This document shows, piece after piece, positions 8,604 through 16,403 of a stretch of DNA of 64,000 nucleotides (positions are counted from its first letter, which is position 1; each line of letters starts with the position of its first letter). The notes beneath the pieces are model-generated. The model worked only from the letters and a program-made list of their open reading frames with translations, was not told the origin of the DNA and ran no database searches. This DNA comes from an uncultured Oscillospiraceae bacterium (GTDB taxonomy: Bacteria; Bacillota; Clostridia; Oscillospirales; Oscillospiraceae). The stretch is taken from positions 1 through 64,000 of the forward strand of contig CANRFT010000002.1 in the NCBI GenBank assembly GCA_947629955.1, given 5' to 3'. The position numbers and the translations under genes were made by a program.

Positions 8604-8658
8604 ATAGGACTTGCGCTTTTCCGCGAGACCTGCTATAATATCCCCGAATATAGGACTT
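8603..8658 (+). promoter_or_regulatory. Promoter of the WYL regulator with two operator-like direct repeats
   Basis: TTGCGC (8611-8616), 17-bp spacer, extended TGC-TATAAT (8631-8639). The decamer TATAGGACTT occurs twice, at 8603-8612 overlapping the -35 and at 8649-8658 near the start of transcription, 46 bp apart. This spacing suggests autoregulatory operators. Confidence 0.7.
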
Positions 8659-8697
8659 CTGTTTTGGTAGCATGGTCCTGAAAGGAGGGGATACACC

Positions 8698-9681
8698 ATG
8701 GCGAAGAACGCCAATTACAAGCGCAAGCTGCCCATTCTGGCGAAACTCCTGCTGGAGCGCAGCGACGAGGACCACCCCGTCTCCCGGCAGGAGATGCAGG
8801 AGGAGCTGGAGCGCCACGGCCTGTCCGCCGAGCGGAAGAGCATCTATGACGACATGGAGCAGCTCCGCCAGCTGGGGCTGGACGTGCAGTCCCGCCGGGG
8901 CAAGGGGGGCGGCTGGTTCATCGGGGAGCGGGACTTCGAGCTTGCCGAGCTGAAGCTGTTAGTGGACGCGGTGCAGTCCAGCCGGTTTCTCACCAACCGC
9001 AAGAGCGACGCCCTGATCCGCAAGCTGGAGGGGCTGGCCTCCGTCCATCAGGCCCGGCAGCTCCAGCGGCAGGTCTATGTGGACCGGCGGGTCAAGACCA
9101 TGAACGAGAGCATCTTCTACAACGTGGACAAGCTCCACGCCGCCATCGCCGCCAATAAGGTGGTCACCTTCCGCTATTTCGAGTACAATCGGGCCAGGGA
9201 GAAGGTCTACCGCCGGGACGGGGCCCGATACAAGCTCACCCCCTACGGTCTCATCTGGGACAGCGAGAACTACTATCTGGCCGGCTGGGACGAGACGAGA
9301 AACGAACTGCGCCACTACCGGGTGGACAAGATGAGCGACATCACGCTCACCGGCATGGCCGGGCGGTCCAGGGAGGGCTGGGACCCGGAGGGCTACGCCT
9401 CCCGCCACTTCGGCATGTACGCCGGCACCCCCTGCCGCCTGCGGCTCCGGTGCAAAAACCGGTACGCCGGCATCGTGCTGGACCGGTTCGGCCGGGAGGT
9501 CATGCTGGTGCCCGACGGGGACGACCACTTCACCGTCACCCTGGACGTGGTGGTGAGCCCCATCCTGTGGGGCTGGATCTTCGGACTGGAGGACGGGGTG
9601 GAGGTCCTCTCCCCGGACTGGGCGGCGGCGGACTTCAAAAACCGGCTTGAAAAGGCGCTGGCGCTGTACCAAAAGGATTAA
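8698..9681 (+). CDS. HTH/WYL-domain transcriptional regulator (YafY/PafBC type)
   Basis: 327 residues from an ATG 8 nt after GAAAGGAGGGG. N-terminal winged HTH (about 8-75, RQEMQEELERHGLSAERKSIYDDM), then the WYL domain (about 130-225, with the Trp/Tyr-rich YGLIWDSENYYLAGWD segment) and a C-terminal WCX-like part. WYL regulators bind nucleic acid or small ligands and usually control stress, DNA damage or neighbouring genes. Its promoter carries two copies of TATAGGACTT, suggesting it regulates itself. The next gene starts 50 bp on and may be co-transcribed. Confidence 0.88.
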   Translation: MAKNANYKRKLPILAKLLLERSDEDHPVSRQEMQEELERHGLSAERKSIYDDMEQLRQLGLDVQSRRGKGGGWFIGERDFELAELKLLVDAVQSSRFLTNRKSDALIRKLEGLASVHQARQLQRQVYVDRRVKTMNESIFYNVDKLHAAIAANKVVTFRYFEYNRAREKVYRRDGARYKLTPYGLIWDSENYYLAGWDETRNELRHYRVDKMSDITLTGMAGRSREGWDPEGYASRHFGMYAGTPCRLRLRCKNRYAGIVLDRFGREVMLVPDGDDHFTVTLDVVVSPILWGWIFGLEDGVEVLSPDWAAADFKNRLEKALALYQKD

Positions 9682-9693
9682 AACGCTCCAAAA

Positions 9694-9731
9694 AAGGGCA
9701 CACTTCCCGCAGAATGAGGAGGTGTGCCCTT
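9694..9731 (+). promoter_or_regulatory. Hairpin abutting the start codon, Shine-Dalgarno in its loop
   Basis: AAGGGCACAC (9694-9703) and GTGTGCCCTT (9722-9731) form a perfect 10-bp stem whose last base touches the ATG at 9732; the loop holds GAGGAG. It may be the WYL gene's terminator, a translational control element, or both. Confidence 0.5.
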
Positions 9732-10370
9732 ATGCTGCGTCAGGGGAGAGAACTGTTTGAACTGGGGGCCAGGCTGGCCCGATCGGGGACGGTGGCCATC
9801 GGCTCCGCCGGGGGAGAGCGGGCCAAACTGCTGGCCCGTGCCGCCGGGTGCGGGGCGGCCCTCGCCGGGGGAGAGGTCCGGTTCCACGACGGGACCTGCG
9901 CCGCCTGTGGGGTGTGGCTGGCGGAGTATTACGGCTTCGGGGCCGCCCTGTTCGTCCGGCAGGAGGGAGAGGAGGTCCGCATCTACCTCCACGACGGGGC
10001 GGGGAAGGTGATCAACGCCGCCTCCCTCCCGGCGGCGGGAGAGGCCGGGACCGCGGGCTCCTGGGACCTGTTGGCCGGGGCGGACTGCGCCTGGGCGGCC
10101 AACCGGGCGGGGGACCGGCTGACCCGGGGCGGGGTGGCCTTTGTCCGGGGGCCGGCGGCCCTCACCATGGCGCTGGAGCGCATGGGCTGGATAGTGACAA
10201 AGCAGCCCCTCCCCGGCGGGACGGTGTTCACGTCGGACGGGGAGGGCTTTGCCTTGACGGTGGAGCGGAGCGGGGCGGTGTGCCGCCCCGTCGGAGCGGA
10301 CGCCCTGGAGGCCGCGGCCGGGTACGGGGAGGAGCCCCAGGCCATCCCGGCGTTCGGACCAGGAATCTAA
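9732..10370 (+). CDS. Protein resembling a degenerate first domain of phosphohexomutases
   Basis: 212 residues, starting at ATG 9732 behind GAGGAGG. The N-terminal 100 residues (GTVAIGSAGGERAKLLARAA, then GGEVRFHDGTCAACGVWLAEYYGF) follow the alternating strand-helix pattern and GxD-like, G-V-x-x-HDG positions of domain 1 of phosphomannomutase/phosphoglucomutase, but the catalytic TASHNP serine loop is absent and the protein is under half normal length. I therefore expect no mutase activity. This is pattern recognition by eye and could be wrong; otherwise uncharacterised. Gly/Ala-rich throughout. Confidence 0.5.
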   Translation: MLRQGRELFELGARLARSGTVAIGSAGGERAKLLARAAGCGAALAGGEVRFHDGTCAACGVWLAEYYGFGAALFVRQEGEEVRIYLHDGAGKVINAASLPAAGEAGTAGSWDLLAGADCAWAANRAGDRLTRGGVAFVRGPAALTMALERMGWIVTKQPLPGGTVFTSDGEGFALTVERSGAVCRPVGADALEAAAGYGEEPQAIPAFGPGI

Positions 10371-10389
10371 CTGGCAGACAAACGCCGCC

Positions 10390-10469
10390 GTAGGGGTCGC
10401 CCCCCTGGGCGACCCGCTCCCGCAAATATTCCGGTTAAAAAACGGGTCGCCGAGGGCGGCGACCCCTAC
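10390..10469. repeat. 80-bp palindromic dispersed repeat (family 2, REP/MITE-like)
   Basis: GTAGGGGTCGCC (10390-10401) is inverted at 10458-10469. Each end also folds on itself: GGGTCGCC with GGCGACCC at 10394-10415 and again at 10444-10465, around an AT-rich middle. No coding capacity. Structure is that of a non-autonomous palindromic element. Confidence 0.65.
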
Positions 10470-10476
10470 ATTTCCC

Positions 10477-10506
10477 TTTACAAAGCGTTGTGGTCGATGG
10501 TATAAT
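10477..10506 (+). promoter_or_regulatory. pyrE promoter
   Basis: TTTACA (10477-10482), 18-bp spacer, TATAAT (10501-10506). The 42-nt leader contains CGGCTTTTTGCCG, a small hairpin just before the Shine-Dalgarno AAAGGAGAGAGG. Confidence 0.65.
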
Positions 10507-10548
10507 CAGACGAAAAAGACGGCTTTTTGCCGAAAAGGAGAGAGGGAC

Positions 10549-11226
10549 ATGACCCCCTATCAGGAGGAATTCATCCACTTCATGGTGCGCTCCGGCGTGC
10601 TGACCTTCGGGGACTTTACCACCAAGTCGGGCCGCAAGACCCCCTATTTCGTCAACACCGGCAACTACAAGACCGGCGCCCAGGCCGCCAAGCTGGGGGA
10701 CTACTACGCCGCCTGCGTCCAGGAGCATATGCCTGACGGCATTGACGCCCTGTTCGGCCCCGCCTACAAGGGCATCCCCCTGGCGGTGACCACCGCCGCC
10801 TCCCTGTTCCGTAATTACGGCCGTGACCTGCCTTACTGCTTCAACCGCAAGGAGGCCAAGGACCACGGCGAGGGGGGCTCTATGGTGGGCTATAAACCCC
10901 AGGCCGGGGACCGCATCGCCATCATCGAGGACGTGGTCACCGCCGGCACCGCCGTGCGGGAGACCATCGAGCTGTTCAAACATGTGGCCGATGTGGACAT
11001 CAAAGCCCTGTTCGTCTCCGTGGACCGGATGGAGCGGGGTACCCGGGACTGCACCACCCTGGACGAACTGCGGGAGGACTACGGCATCGCGGTGTACCCC
11101 ATCGTCACCATCCGGGAGATCATCGAAGCCCTCCACAACAAACCGGTGGACGGGAAGGTCTACATCGACGACGAGATGCGGGGCCGCATGGAGGCGTACC
11201 TGGCCCAGTACGGCCCCAGAGGTTGA
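10549..11226 (+). CDS. pyrE: Orotate phosphoribosyltransferase
   Basis: 225 residues. The PRPP-binding signature RIAIIEDVVTAGTAV is present near residue 122, and the N-terminal FTTKSGRKTPYFVNTG segment is typical. Converts orotate plus PRPP to OMP in de novo pyrimidine synthesis. Slightly longer than the usual 210 residues. It has its own promoter rather than lying in a pyr operon; radC begins 3 nt after the stop and is probably co-transcribed. No PyrR attenuator recognised. Confidence 0.95.
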   Translation: MTPYQEEFIHFMVRSGVLTFGDFTTKSGRKTPYFVNTGNYKTGAQAAKLGDYYAACVQEHMPDGIDALFGPAYKGIPLAVTTAASLFRNYGRDLPYCFNRKEAKDHGEGGSMVGYKPQAGDRIAIIEDVVTAGTAVRETIELFKHVADVDIKALFVSVDRMERGTRDCTTLDELREDYGIAVYPIVTIREIIEALHNKPVDGKVYIDDEMRGRMEAYLAQYGPRG

Positions 11227-11229
11227 ACC

Positions 11230-11943
11230 GTGGCCGGCCAGAAAGAGACAAAGAGACCTGAGAATCCCCATCAGGATCACCGGAAACGGGTGAAAAAAGA
11301 GTTCCGGGACCGGGGATACAGTCTGACGGGGATGCCAGACCACCGGGCGCTGGAGCTGCTGCTGTTTTACGCCATCCCCCGGCGGGACGTGAATACCCTG
11401 GCCCATGAGTTGGAGCGGCACTTTGGGGGCATCGTGGGGGTGTTCCACGCCACCCCGGAGCAGCTCATGGAGGTGGAGGGCGTAGGCCCGGATACCGCCG
11501 CCCTCATCCGGCTGGTGATGGAGCTGTCCGGCCGGTACCTGGAGCGGATGTACTCCTTTGAGGGCCGGGTGGTCACCATGGGCCAGATGGAGCAGCTGCT
11601 GCGGCCCCTGTTCTTCGGGACCCGGGATGAGATCGCCTATCTCATCTGCATGGACGGCAAGAACAAGGTCATCGCCCAGAGAAAGCTGGGGGAGGGCGTG
11701 GCCGACGCGGTACAGATCACCGCCAGGAAGGTGCTGGAGGCGGCTTTGAGCTGCAACGCCACACGGGTGGTGCTGGCCCACAACCATGTGTCCGGCGTGG
11801 CGCTGCCCTCCGAGGCGGATATCGCCACCACCCGCCGGCTGAAGGCGGTGCTGGCGGAGGCGGGGGTCCAGCTGCTGGACCATATCGTCTTCGCCAACGA
11901 CGAGGCCACCTCCATGGCCGAGAGCGGTTTGATGAACGACTGA
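11230..11943 (+). CDS. radC: RadC family JAB/MPN-domain protein
   Basis: 237 residues with GTG start 3 nt after pyrE. An N-terminal helix-hairpin-helix region ([15 protein letters not shown], about residues 79-93) precedes the JAMM metalloprotease-like motif [15 protein letters not shown] (about 178-192), with both His and the Asp in place. Members are annotated as DNA repair proteins, but the cellular role is unproven; the JAMM motif suggests metal-dependent hydrolysis. Ordinary full length. Confidence 0.9.
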   Translation: MAGQKETKRPENPHQDHRKRVKKEFRDRGYSLTGMPDHRALELLLFYAIPRRDVNTLAHELERHFGGIVGVFHATPEQLMEVEGVGPDTAALIRLVMELSGRYLERMYSFEGRVVTMGQMEQLLRPLFFGTRDEIAYLICMDGKNKVIAQRKLGEGVADAVQITARKVLEAALSCNATRVVLAHNHVSGVALPSEADIATTRRLKAVLAEAGVQLLDHIVFANDEATSMAESGLMND

Positions 11944-11984
11944 CCAAACTGTGGGAGCCAAACTGTGGGAGCCGCATTTTTCTC

Positions 11985-12013
11985 TTGCGGTTTTGGGAAA
12001 AGGGTGCTATACT
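11985..12013 (+). promoter_or_regulatory. smpB promoter
   Basis: TTGCGG (11985-11990), 17-bp spacer, extended TGC-TATACT (12005-12013). Just upstream the 14-mer AAACTGTGGGAGCC is tandemly duplicated at 11946-11973. Confidence 0.7.
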
Positions 12014-12037
12014 ATTACTCCAACGCCGAGAGAGGGG

Positions 12038-12508
12038 GTGTTTCCCGTAGCGAAGCAAAATACGAAGCAGATCGCGGCCAACCGCAAGGCCTTTCATGAC
12101 TACTTCATCGAGGACAAGTTCGAGGCCGGCATCGAGCTGGCCGGAACCGAGGTCAAGTCCATCCGCCTGGGAAACGTGAACCTGAAGGACTCCTTCTGCG
12201 CGGTGAAGGACGGGGAGATGCTCCTGTACGGGATGCACGTCTCCCCCTATGAGAAGGGCAACATCTTCAACAAGGACCCCCGGCGCACCCGGCGGCTGCT
12301 GCTCCACAAGCGGGAGATCCTGCGGCTCCAGGCCAAGGTCCAGCAGGACGGCTACGCACTGGTGCCCCTGTCCCTCTATTTCAGCGGGCCCAGGGTGAAG
12401 GTGGAGCTGGCCCTGGCCAAGGGCAAAAAGCTCTACGACAAGCGGGAGGACGCCGCCCGGCGGGATGCCAAACGGGAGATGGACCGGGCCTCCCGGGGAC
12501 GGTACTGA
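12038..12508 (+). CDS. smpB: SsrA-binding protein SmpB
   Basis: About 156 residues. Core motifs [38 protein letters not shown] and the basic C-terminal tail are all present. SmpB binds tmRNA and brings it to stalled ribosomes. The start is uncertain: the GTG at 12038 is the only legal codon near the conserved AKQN N-terminus, but the purine-rich AGAGAGGGGG runs right up to it. The tmRNA gene lies 680 bp downstream, with ppiB between, so the two trans-translation factors are neighbours. Confidence 0.93.
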   Translation: MFPVAKQNTKQIAANRKAFHDYFIEDKFEAGIELAGTEVKSIRLGNVNLKDSFCAVKDGEMLLYGMHVSPYEKGNIFNKDPRRTRRLLLHKREILRLQAKVQQDGYALVPLSLYFSGPRVKVELALAKGKKLYDKREDAARRDAKREMDRASRGRY

Positions 12509-12532
12509 CATAAGACGAAGGAGGACACAACT

Positions 12533-13054
12533 ATGGCGCAGAATCCCATTGTGACCATCGAAATGGAGAACGGCGGCGTGATGAAGGCGGAGCTCTACCC
12601 AGACGTCGCCCCCAACACGGTGAATAACTTCATCTCCCTGGTGAAGAAGGGCTTCTATGACGGGCTCATCTTCCACCGGGTGATCCCCGGCTTCATGATC
12701 CAGGGGGGCGACCCCCAGGGGATGGGCGTGGGCGGCCCCGGCTGGTCTATCAAGGGCGAGTTTGCCCAGAACGGCGTGAAGAACGACCTGCGCCATGACC
12801 GGGGCGTGCTGTCCATGGCCCGGGCCATGGACCCCGACTCCGCCGGCAGCCAGTTCTTCATCATGGTGGAGGCGGCCCCCCACCTGGACGGGGCCTACGC
12901 CGCCTTCGGCAAGGTGACCGAGGGCATGGACGTGGCCGACAAGATCGTGTCCGCCAGGACCAACTGGCAGGATAAGCCCCTCACCGACCAGCGGATGAAG
13001 AAGGTCACCGTGGACACCTTCGGCGTGGACTACCCCGAGCCGGAGAAAGTTTAA
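12533..13054 (+). CDS. Peptidyl-prolyl cis-trans isomerase, cyclophilin type
   Basis: 173 residues, single cyclophilin domain with FHRVIPGFMIQGGDP (about 43-57) carrying the catalytic Arg and AGSQFFIM (about 104-111). No signal peptide, so cytosolic. Catalyses proline isomerisation in folding proteins. Follows smpB by 24 nt with AAGGAGG Shine-Dalgarno, so probably the same transcript. Confidence 0.93.
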   Translation: MAQNPIVTIEMENGGVMKAELYPDVAPNTVNNFISLVKKGFYDGLIFHRVIPGFMIQGGDPQGMGVGGPGWSIKGEFAQNGVKNDLRHDRGVLSMARAMDPDSAGSQFFIMVEAAPHLDGAYAAFGKVTEGMDVADKIVSARTNWQDKPLTDQRMKKVTVDTFGVDYPEPEKV

Positions 13055-13190
13055 TTTGTTATTCCGTTCGGCCTTAATGGGGCCCCCGCAAAGCCGCCCT
13101 TTGGCTTTGTGGGGAGAGGAGGGGCAGCGAAATGAGCGAGCTCTGCCGCTTGCGGCGGAGCGAGGGATATGGAGCTTGCCCCGACGACGC

Positions 13191-13537
13191 GGGGGCGTAC
13201 TGGTTTCGACGGGGATGAAGAAGCGGGATAAGCGGGTGGCGGCGCCCAGCCGCCATAAAATGGGCAATTATAAATTAAAGAACAACGATAACGTCGTTCT
13301 CGCCGCTGCTTAAATAGCGGCCGTCCCGGCCGGAAGGGCCACGAGCCGTCCGGGGCGTGAAATGAGTGGCGTCCGTGAGTCCGGAAAGAGTTGACCGGGC
13401 CATGCATCATGACTCTACCGACTCCCTGAGTGTGGCGGTCCACGCCTGGGGAAGGGAATGTAAATGACCGCCTGCACCCGGAGAAGGTCCCGTGGAATCG
13501 TTTTCGGACAGGGGTTCGATTCCCCTCGCCTCCACCA
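13191..13537 (+). ncRNA. ssrA: Transfer-messenger RNA
   Basis: 347 nt. The 5' end GGGGGCG pairs with CGCCTCC at the 3' end, followed by ACCA; the T arm is GGTTCGATTCC, and CGTACTGGTTTCGACGGGG is the usual tmRNA 5' region. The tag frame ends NNDNVVLAAA then TAA TAG (13,276-13,314 approximately), with resume codon probably the AAG or AAC just before it. It rescues stalled ribosomes together with SmpB. The prophage region starts just after its terminator. Confidence 0.93.
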
Positions 13538-13626
13538 GAGTTCCGTTATACGAACTCAGGCAGCGATTTACCTGGTTGGCACCAGCCTGGTACTTGTCTG
13601 CCCGCTCGTAGATGCGGACAAATAAG

Positions 13627-13683
13627 AAAAGCAGCTCGTCTGCACAGAGAGATCTGTGTGGACGGGCTGCTTTTGTCTTTTTT
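13627..13683 (+). terminator. ssrA rho-independent terminator
   Basis: Long stem AAAAGCAGC...GCTGCTTTT (13627-13674) with only a few mismatches, loop GAGA, followed by GTCTTTTTT. Confidence 0.85.
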
Positions 13684-13765
13684 CCTTACGATATGCGTAA
13701 TTATCTTACGATTTGCGGAAAAAACTTTATTCTGTTGCTAAGATATTACGCAAAGGAGCATGGCT

Positions 13766-14023
13766 ATGATTAGGATTTTACTGTCCACCCGCCTTGGCGA
13801 GCGTCGGTGGACGCAAGCTGACCTTGCACGGGCAACAGGGATCAGAGCCGCGACCATCAACGAGCTGTACCATGAGCTGGCCGATAGAGTCACCCTCGAA
13901 CACCTGGACCTGATCTGCGAGGCATTGGACTGTGAGCTGACAGACCTCATCGTCCGAATGCCGAACAAGGAGATCACCGTGAAAAGGCGCTATGGCACCC
14001 CCATACATAAGCCGAAAGAATAG
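13766..14023 (+). CDS. Small HTH (XRE-type) regulator
   Basis: 85 residues, essentially one helix-turn-helix domain: QADLARATGIRAATINELYH (about 18-37) followed by a Cro/C1-type third helix and LEHLDLICEALDCELTDLI. I chose the second ATG (13766) because AAAGGAG lies 7 nt before it, whereas the first ATG is too close. It reads towards a strong terminator shared with the next, convergent gene. First gene inside the mobile region; may control it or the cargo operon. Target unknown. Confidence 0.75.
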   Translation: MIRILLSTRLGERRWTQADLARATGIRAATINELYHELADRVTLEHLDLICEALDCELTDLIVRMPNKEITVKRRYGTPIHKPKE

Positions 14024-14033
14024 CGGCTCCCCC

Positions 14034-14065
14034 GGCCCGGACGGTCATTCGTCCGGGCCCTTTTT
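14034..14065 (+). terminator. Terminator after the first HTH gene
   Basis: GGCCCGGACG, loop TCATT-like, CGTCCGGGCC followed by CTTTTT. It overlaps the 3' end of the convergent HTH gene. Confidence 0.8.
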
Positions 14066-14290
14066 GTTCTCCGGCTCCGGCTCGATGGAAATGTGCTGGC
14101 CGTCCGGCAGTACGAAGGCCAGCTTGCAGCCGCAGAACTCCGCAACCCTGGCCAGGTCACGGCCGGACCAGCTGTCCCGCTTCAACTTGTTGTTCATGGT
14201 CTGCTTGCTCATGCCAAACACTTCTGCGAGATCGAGCTGGCGCCGCCCGCTGAGGGCCAGCAGTCCCCTCACCTTGTCCGAAATCGACAT
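14045..14290 (-). CDS. HTH repressor, probable controller of the amidoligase operon
   Basis: 81 residues: helix-turn-helix RQLDLAEVFGMSKQTMNNKL (about 17-36) of the XRE/phage repressor type and a short acidic tail. Shine-Dalgarno GAAAGGGGG precedes the ATG. Its promoter is divergent from that of the rightward operon at 14455, and the two promoters share identical extended -35 and -10 sequences with 17-bp spacers, so one regulator binding both is likely. The last codons overlap the opposing terminator hairpin. Repressor role is inferred from this layout. Confidence 0.75.
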   Translation of the reverse strand: MSISDKVRGLLALSGRRQLDLAEVFGMSKQTMNNKLKRDSWSGRDLARVAEFCGCKLAFVLPDGQHISIEPEPENKKGPDE

Positions 14291-14318
14291 GAAAAGTTAC
14301 CCCCTTTCTATAAATCAT

Positions 14319-14407
14319 ATAGTACACGATACGGATTGACTTGTCAACAAAAAAAGTGAAAAAATACTCAAATAAGTATTGACAAGTAAACCAAATTGGT
14401 GTACTAT
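14319..14407. promoter_or_regulatory. Twin divergent promoters with shared operator-like sequences
   Basis: Minus strand: TTGACA (14342-14347), 17 bp, TACTAT (14319-14324). Plus strand: TTGACA (14379-14384), 17 bp, TACTAT (14402-14407). Both read TTGACAAGT at the -35 and GTGTACTATAT at the -10. The plus spacer holds the palindrome ACCAA-A-TTGGT; the minus -35 lies in TTGACTTGTCAA (14336-14347). Confidence 0.8.
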
Positions 14408-14454
14408 ATAACCAGAACAGAAAACCACCCCACAAAATACAGGAGGTAACGAAA

Positions 14455-15021
14455 ATGAAGTACGTCGACATCAACAAGAAGTTCACCGAGGCCGTCAACG
14501 AGTACATCACCAAGGGTTACGCCATCAACACCAACTCCATGCGGGGCAGCCAGGGTGTAGCGAGAATCGACCTCACCAACGGAACCGAGATCATCCGCGT
14601 GATGCTTGCCGAGTTCAATCAGTTCGAGCCCTTCGCCGAGGGGATGGAGATCATCGTCGGCCGGTACACCGCCGGCAAGGTGGTACCGCACTCCCGGGGC
14701 GGCTTCGACACGATCTGGAACGACGAGCTGGACGTCATCAAGACCGAACGGTTCTACAAGGTCAGCTCCAATCTCTGTGTCGATTACTTTGGAACGCAGG
14801 AAGACGCCGCTGCCGCCACCGAGGTCCGGCTGGCCCGGTGGGAGCGCAGGAGCGAGAGCAAGCAGGTGTCCATCACCAGCGACGCAGCTCTGAAAATCGC
14901 CCAGTGCGTCATCCGCCAGAAGCTCGGTATCAAGCGCGTCATCACCGCCGATGTGGAAATCCAGAAGGCCAAGCACGGTTACGACATTTCCTACCACGGC
15001 AAGACCGTCGCCCTGCGGTAA
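14455..15021 (+). CDS. Uncharacterised protein, first gene of the amidoligase cargo operon
   Basis: 188 residues, soluble, no signal or membrane segment. Starts 6-7 nt after AGGAGGTAA. Mixed alpha/beta composition with several basic stretches (VRLARWERRSESKQ) and a tail KAKHGYDISYHGKTVALR. I do not recognise a family. Being promoter-proximal and 29 nt upstream of the amidoligase, it should be made with it; a substrate-binding, adaptor or substrate role is possible but unsupported. Codon usage is GC-rich like the rest of the operon, unlike the AT-rich promoter region. Confidence 0.75.
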   Translation: MKYVDINKKFTEAVNEYITKGYAINTNSMRGSQGVARIDLTNGTEIIRVMLAEFNQFEPFAEGMEIIVGRYTAGKVVPHSRGGFDTIWNDELDVIKTERFYKVSSNLCVDYFGTQEDAAAATEVRLARWERRSESKQVSITSDAALKIAQCVIRQKLGIKRVITADVEIQKAKHGYDISYHGKTVALR

Positions 15022-15050
15022 GCAGGGACAACTCAAAGGAGGGCAAAGAG

Positions 15051-15974
15051 ATGTACGACATGATGAAGAAGCAGAACTTCGGGGTGGAGATCGAGCTGAC
15101 CGGGATATCCCGCGAGAACGCCGCGAAGGTCATCGCCAACTACTTCGGCACCAACACCCGCTATGCCGGCACCTACTACCAGACCCACACCGCAACCGAC
15201 CGGAAGGGCCGCACCTGGAAAGCGATGTCCGACGCCAGCATCCGCACCGAGATGAAGGATCACAGCTACGCGGACGGCAGCTACTCCTGCGAGATCGTTA
15301 CCCCCGTCCTCCAGTACGAGGACATCGAGGATCTCCAGAACGTGGTGCGGGCGCTCCGCCGGGCCGGAGCCGTAGCCAACAGCAGCTGCGGCATCCACGT
15401 CCACGTTGACGGCAAGAACCACACCCCCGCCAGCCTCACCCGCCTGATGAACTTCGCCATCGGCCGGCAGGACCTGTTCTACGAGGCCCTGGAAATTGGT
15501 GACCGCGCCAACCGCTGGTGCAAGAAGATGAACAAGCGGCTCCTGGCCGCCATGAAGCACGACACCGAGAAGACGAAGGAAAGCCTGGAACGCATCTGGT
15601 ACAGCCGCGTGAACGATGGTTACACCGGCGGCATCGACCACCAGCACTACAACACCAGCCGGTACCACGGCATCAACCTCCACGCCTTCTTCACCAAGGG
15701 CACCGTCGAGTTCCGCCTGTTCAACGGCACCACCCACGCCGGCAAGATCAAGGCCTACATCCAGTTCTGCTTGGGCATGAGCGCCTGGGCGATCAACAGT
15801 ACCGACACCAACCTGTACTTCAAGAGCTGCGCCAACTACACCCAGGAGAAGAAAGAGCAGCTGATGATGGGCGTCCTCACCAAGCGGCTCGGCCTCTCCG
15901 GTCCCGAGTTCAAGACCTGCCGCCAGCACCTGACCGCCGCCTTCCGGGCCGAAGCTGGCAACGTGGCAGCTTAA
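15051..15974 (+). CDS. Amidoligase family enzyme (glutamine-synthetase-like fold)
   Basis: 307 residues, ATG 7 nt after AAAGGAGGG. Diagnostic features of the Amidoligase_2 family: N-terminal FGVEIELTG with the metal-binding Glu residues, SCEIVTPVL (about 83-91) and SSCGIHVHVDG (about 118-128) with paired His, then RFLF-like GTVEFRLFNGT. The fold is that of glutamine synthetase/gamma-glutamyl-cysteine ligases, which use ATP to join a carboxylate (often gamma-Glu) to an amine. Family members have been noted beside cyclotransferases in phage and bacterial gene clusters, as here (gene at 16580). All key residues seem present, so activity is likely; substrate unknown. Confidence 0.85.
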   Translation: MYDMMKKQNFGVEIELTGISRENAAKVIANYFGTNTRYAGTYYQTHTATDRKGRTWKAMSDASIRTEMKDHSYADGSYSCEIVTPVLQYEDIEDLQNVVRALRRAGAVANSSCGIHVHVDGKNHTPASLTRLMNFAIGRQDLFYEALEIGDRANRWCKKMNKRLLAAMKHDTEKTKESLERIWYSRVNDGYTGGIDHQHYNTSRYHGINLHAFFTKGTVEFRLFNGTTHAGKIKAYIQFCLGMSAWAINSTDTNLYFKSCANYTQEKKEQLMMGVLTKRLGLSGPEFKTCRQHLTAAFRAEAGNVAA

Positions 15975-16014
15975 CTTACTCTCAAGTAGTCTCAAGTTAG
16001 TCTCAACTTTCACG

Positions 16015-16045
16015 GCTGACCTACCGGCCACACGGGGAGAAAGGA
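16015..16045 (+). repeat. 31-nt leader/RBS module, copy 1
   Basis: GCTGACCTACCGG...ACGGGGAGAAAGGA differs from the copy at 16366-16396 at four positions, all transitions. It ends in the Shine-Dalgarno of the gene at 16054. Just before it AGTCTCAA-like words repeat three times (15977-16008). Confidence 0.7.
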
Positions 16046-16053
16046 CGAACGAT

Positions 16054-16359
16054 ATGACAGGGAAAATCACCGTAAAGCGCCACGATTACCCGGAGCGCAT
16101 TCGCCACCTTCGCAATGGTTCCACCAAAGTTATCCCAGCGTACTATGAATGCATTTACTACTGGAACGACAAAGAGATCGCCTACTACGTCAGCCGGGAA
16201 GATGTCGTCTATCTCAAAACCGACTACCTTGGCCGGGGCAAGGATCTCAGCTACTTTGAGCGGATGAAGGCATCCAATGACCCGGGGATGTGGGCCGACC
16301 TGGTGCAGTTCCTCAAAATCAACAGCGACACCAAGCTGAGTGAGTATTTCAACATCTGA
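16054..16359 (+). CDS. Uncharacterised small protein of the amidoligase operon
   Basis: 101 residues, basic N-terminus (MTGKITVKRHDYPERIRHLR) and aromatic-rich middle (YYECIYYWNDKEIAYYVSRED). No signal peptide or membrane helix. Preceded by copy 1 of a 31-nt RBS module, 8 nt spacing to ATG. No family recognised. Its high Tyr/Lys/Glu content could suit a protein-binding or substrate role for the amidoligase, but that is speculation. Confidence 0.7.
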   Translation: MTGKITVKRHDYPERIRHLRNGSTKVIPAYYECIYYWNDKEIAYYVSREDVVYLKTDYLGRGKDLSYFERMKASNDPGMWADLVQFLKINSDTKLSEYFNI

Positions 16360-16365
16360 CGCAAA

Positions 16366-16396
16366 GCTGGCCTATCGGCTATACGGGGAGAAAGGA
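16366..16396 (+). repeat. 31-nt leader/RBS module, copy 2
   Basis: GCTGGCCTATCGG...ACGGGGAGAAAGGA, 27 of 31 positions equal to copy 1 at 16015-16045; it supplies the Shine-Dalgarno for the gene at 16404. Confidence 0.7.
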
Positions 16397-16403
16397 GATC
16401 CGC

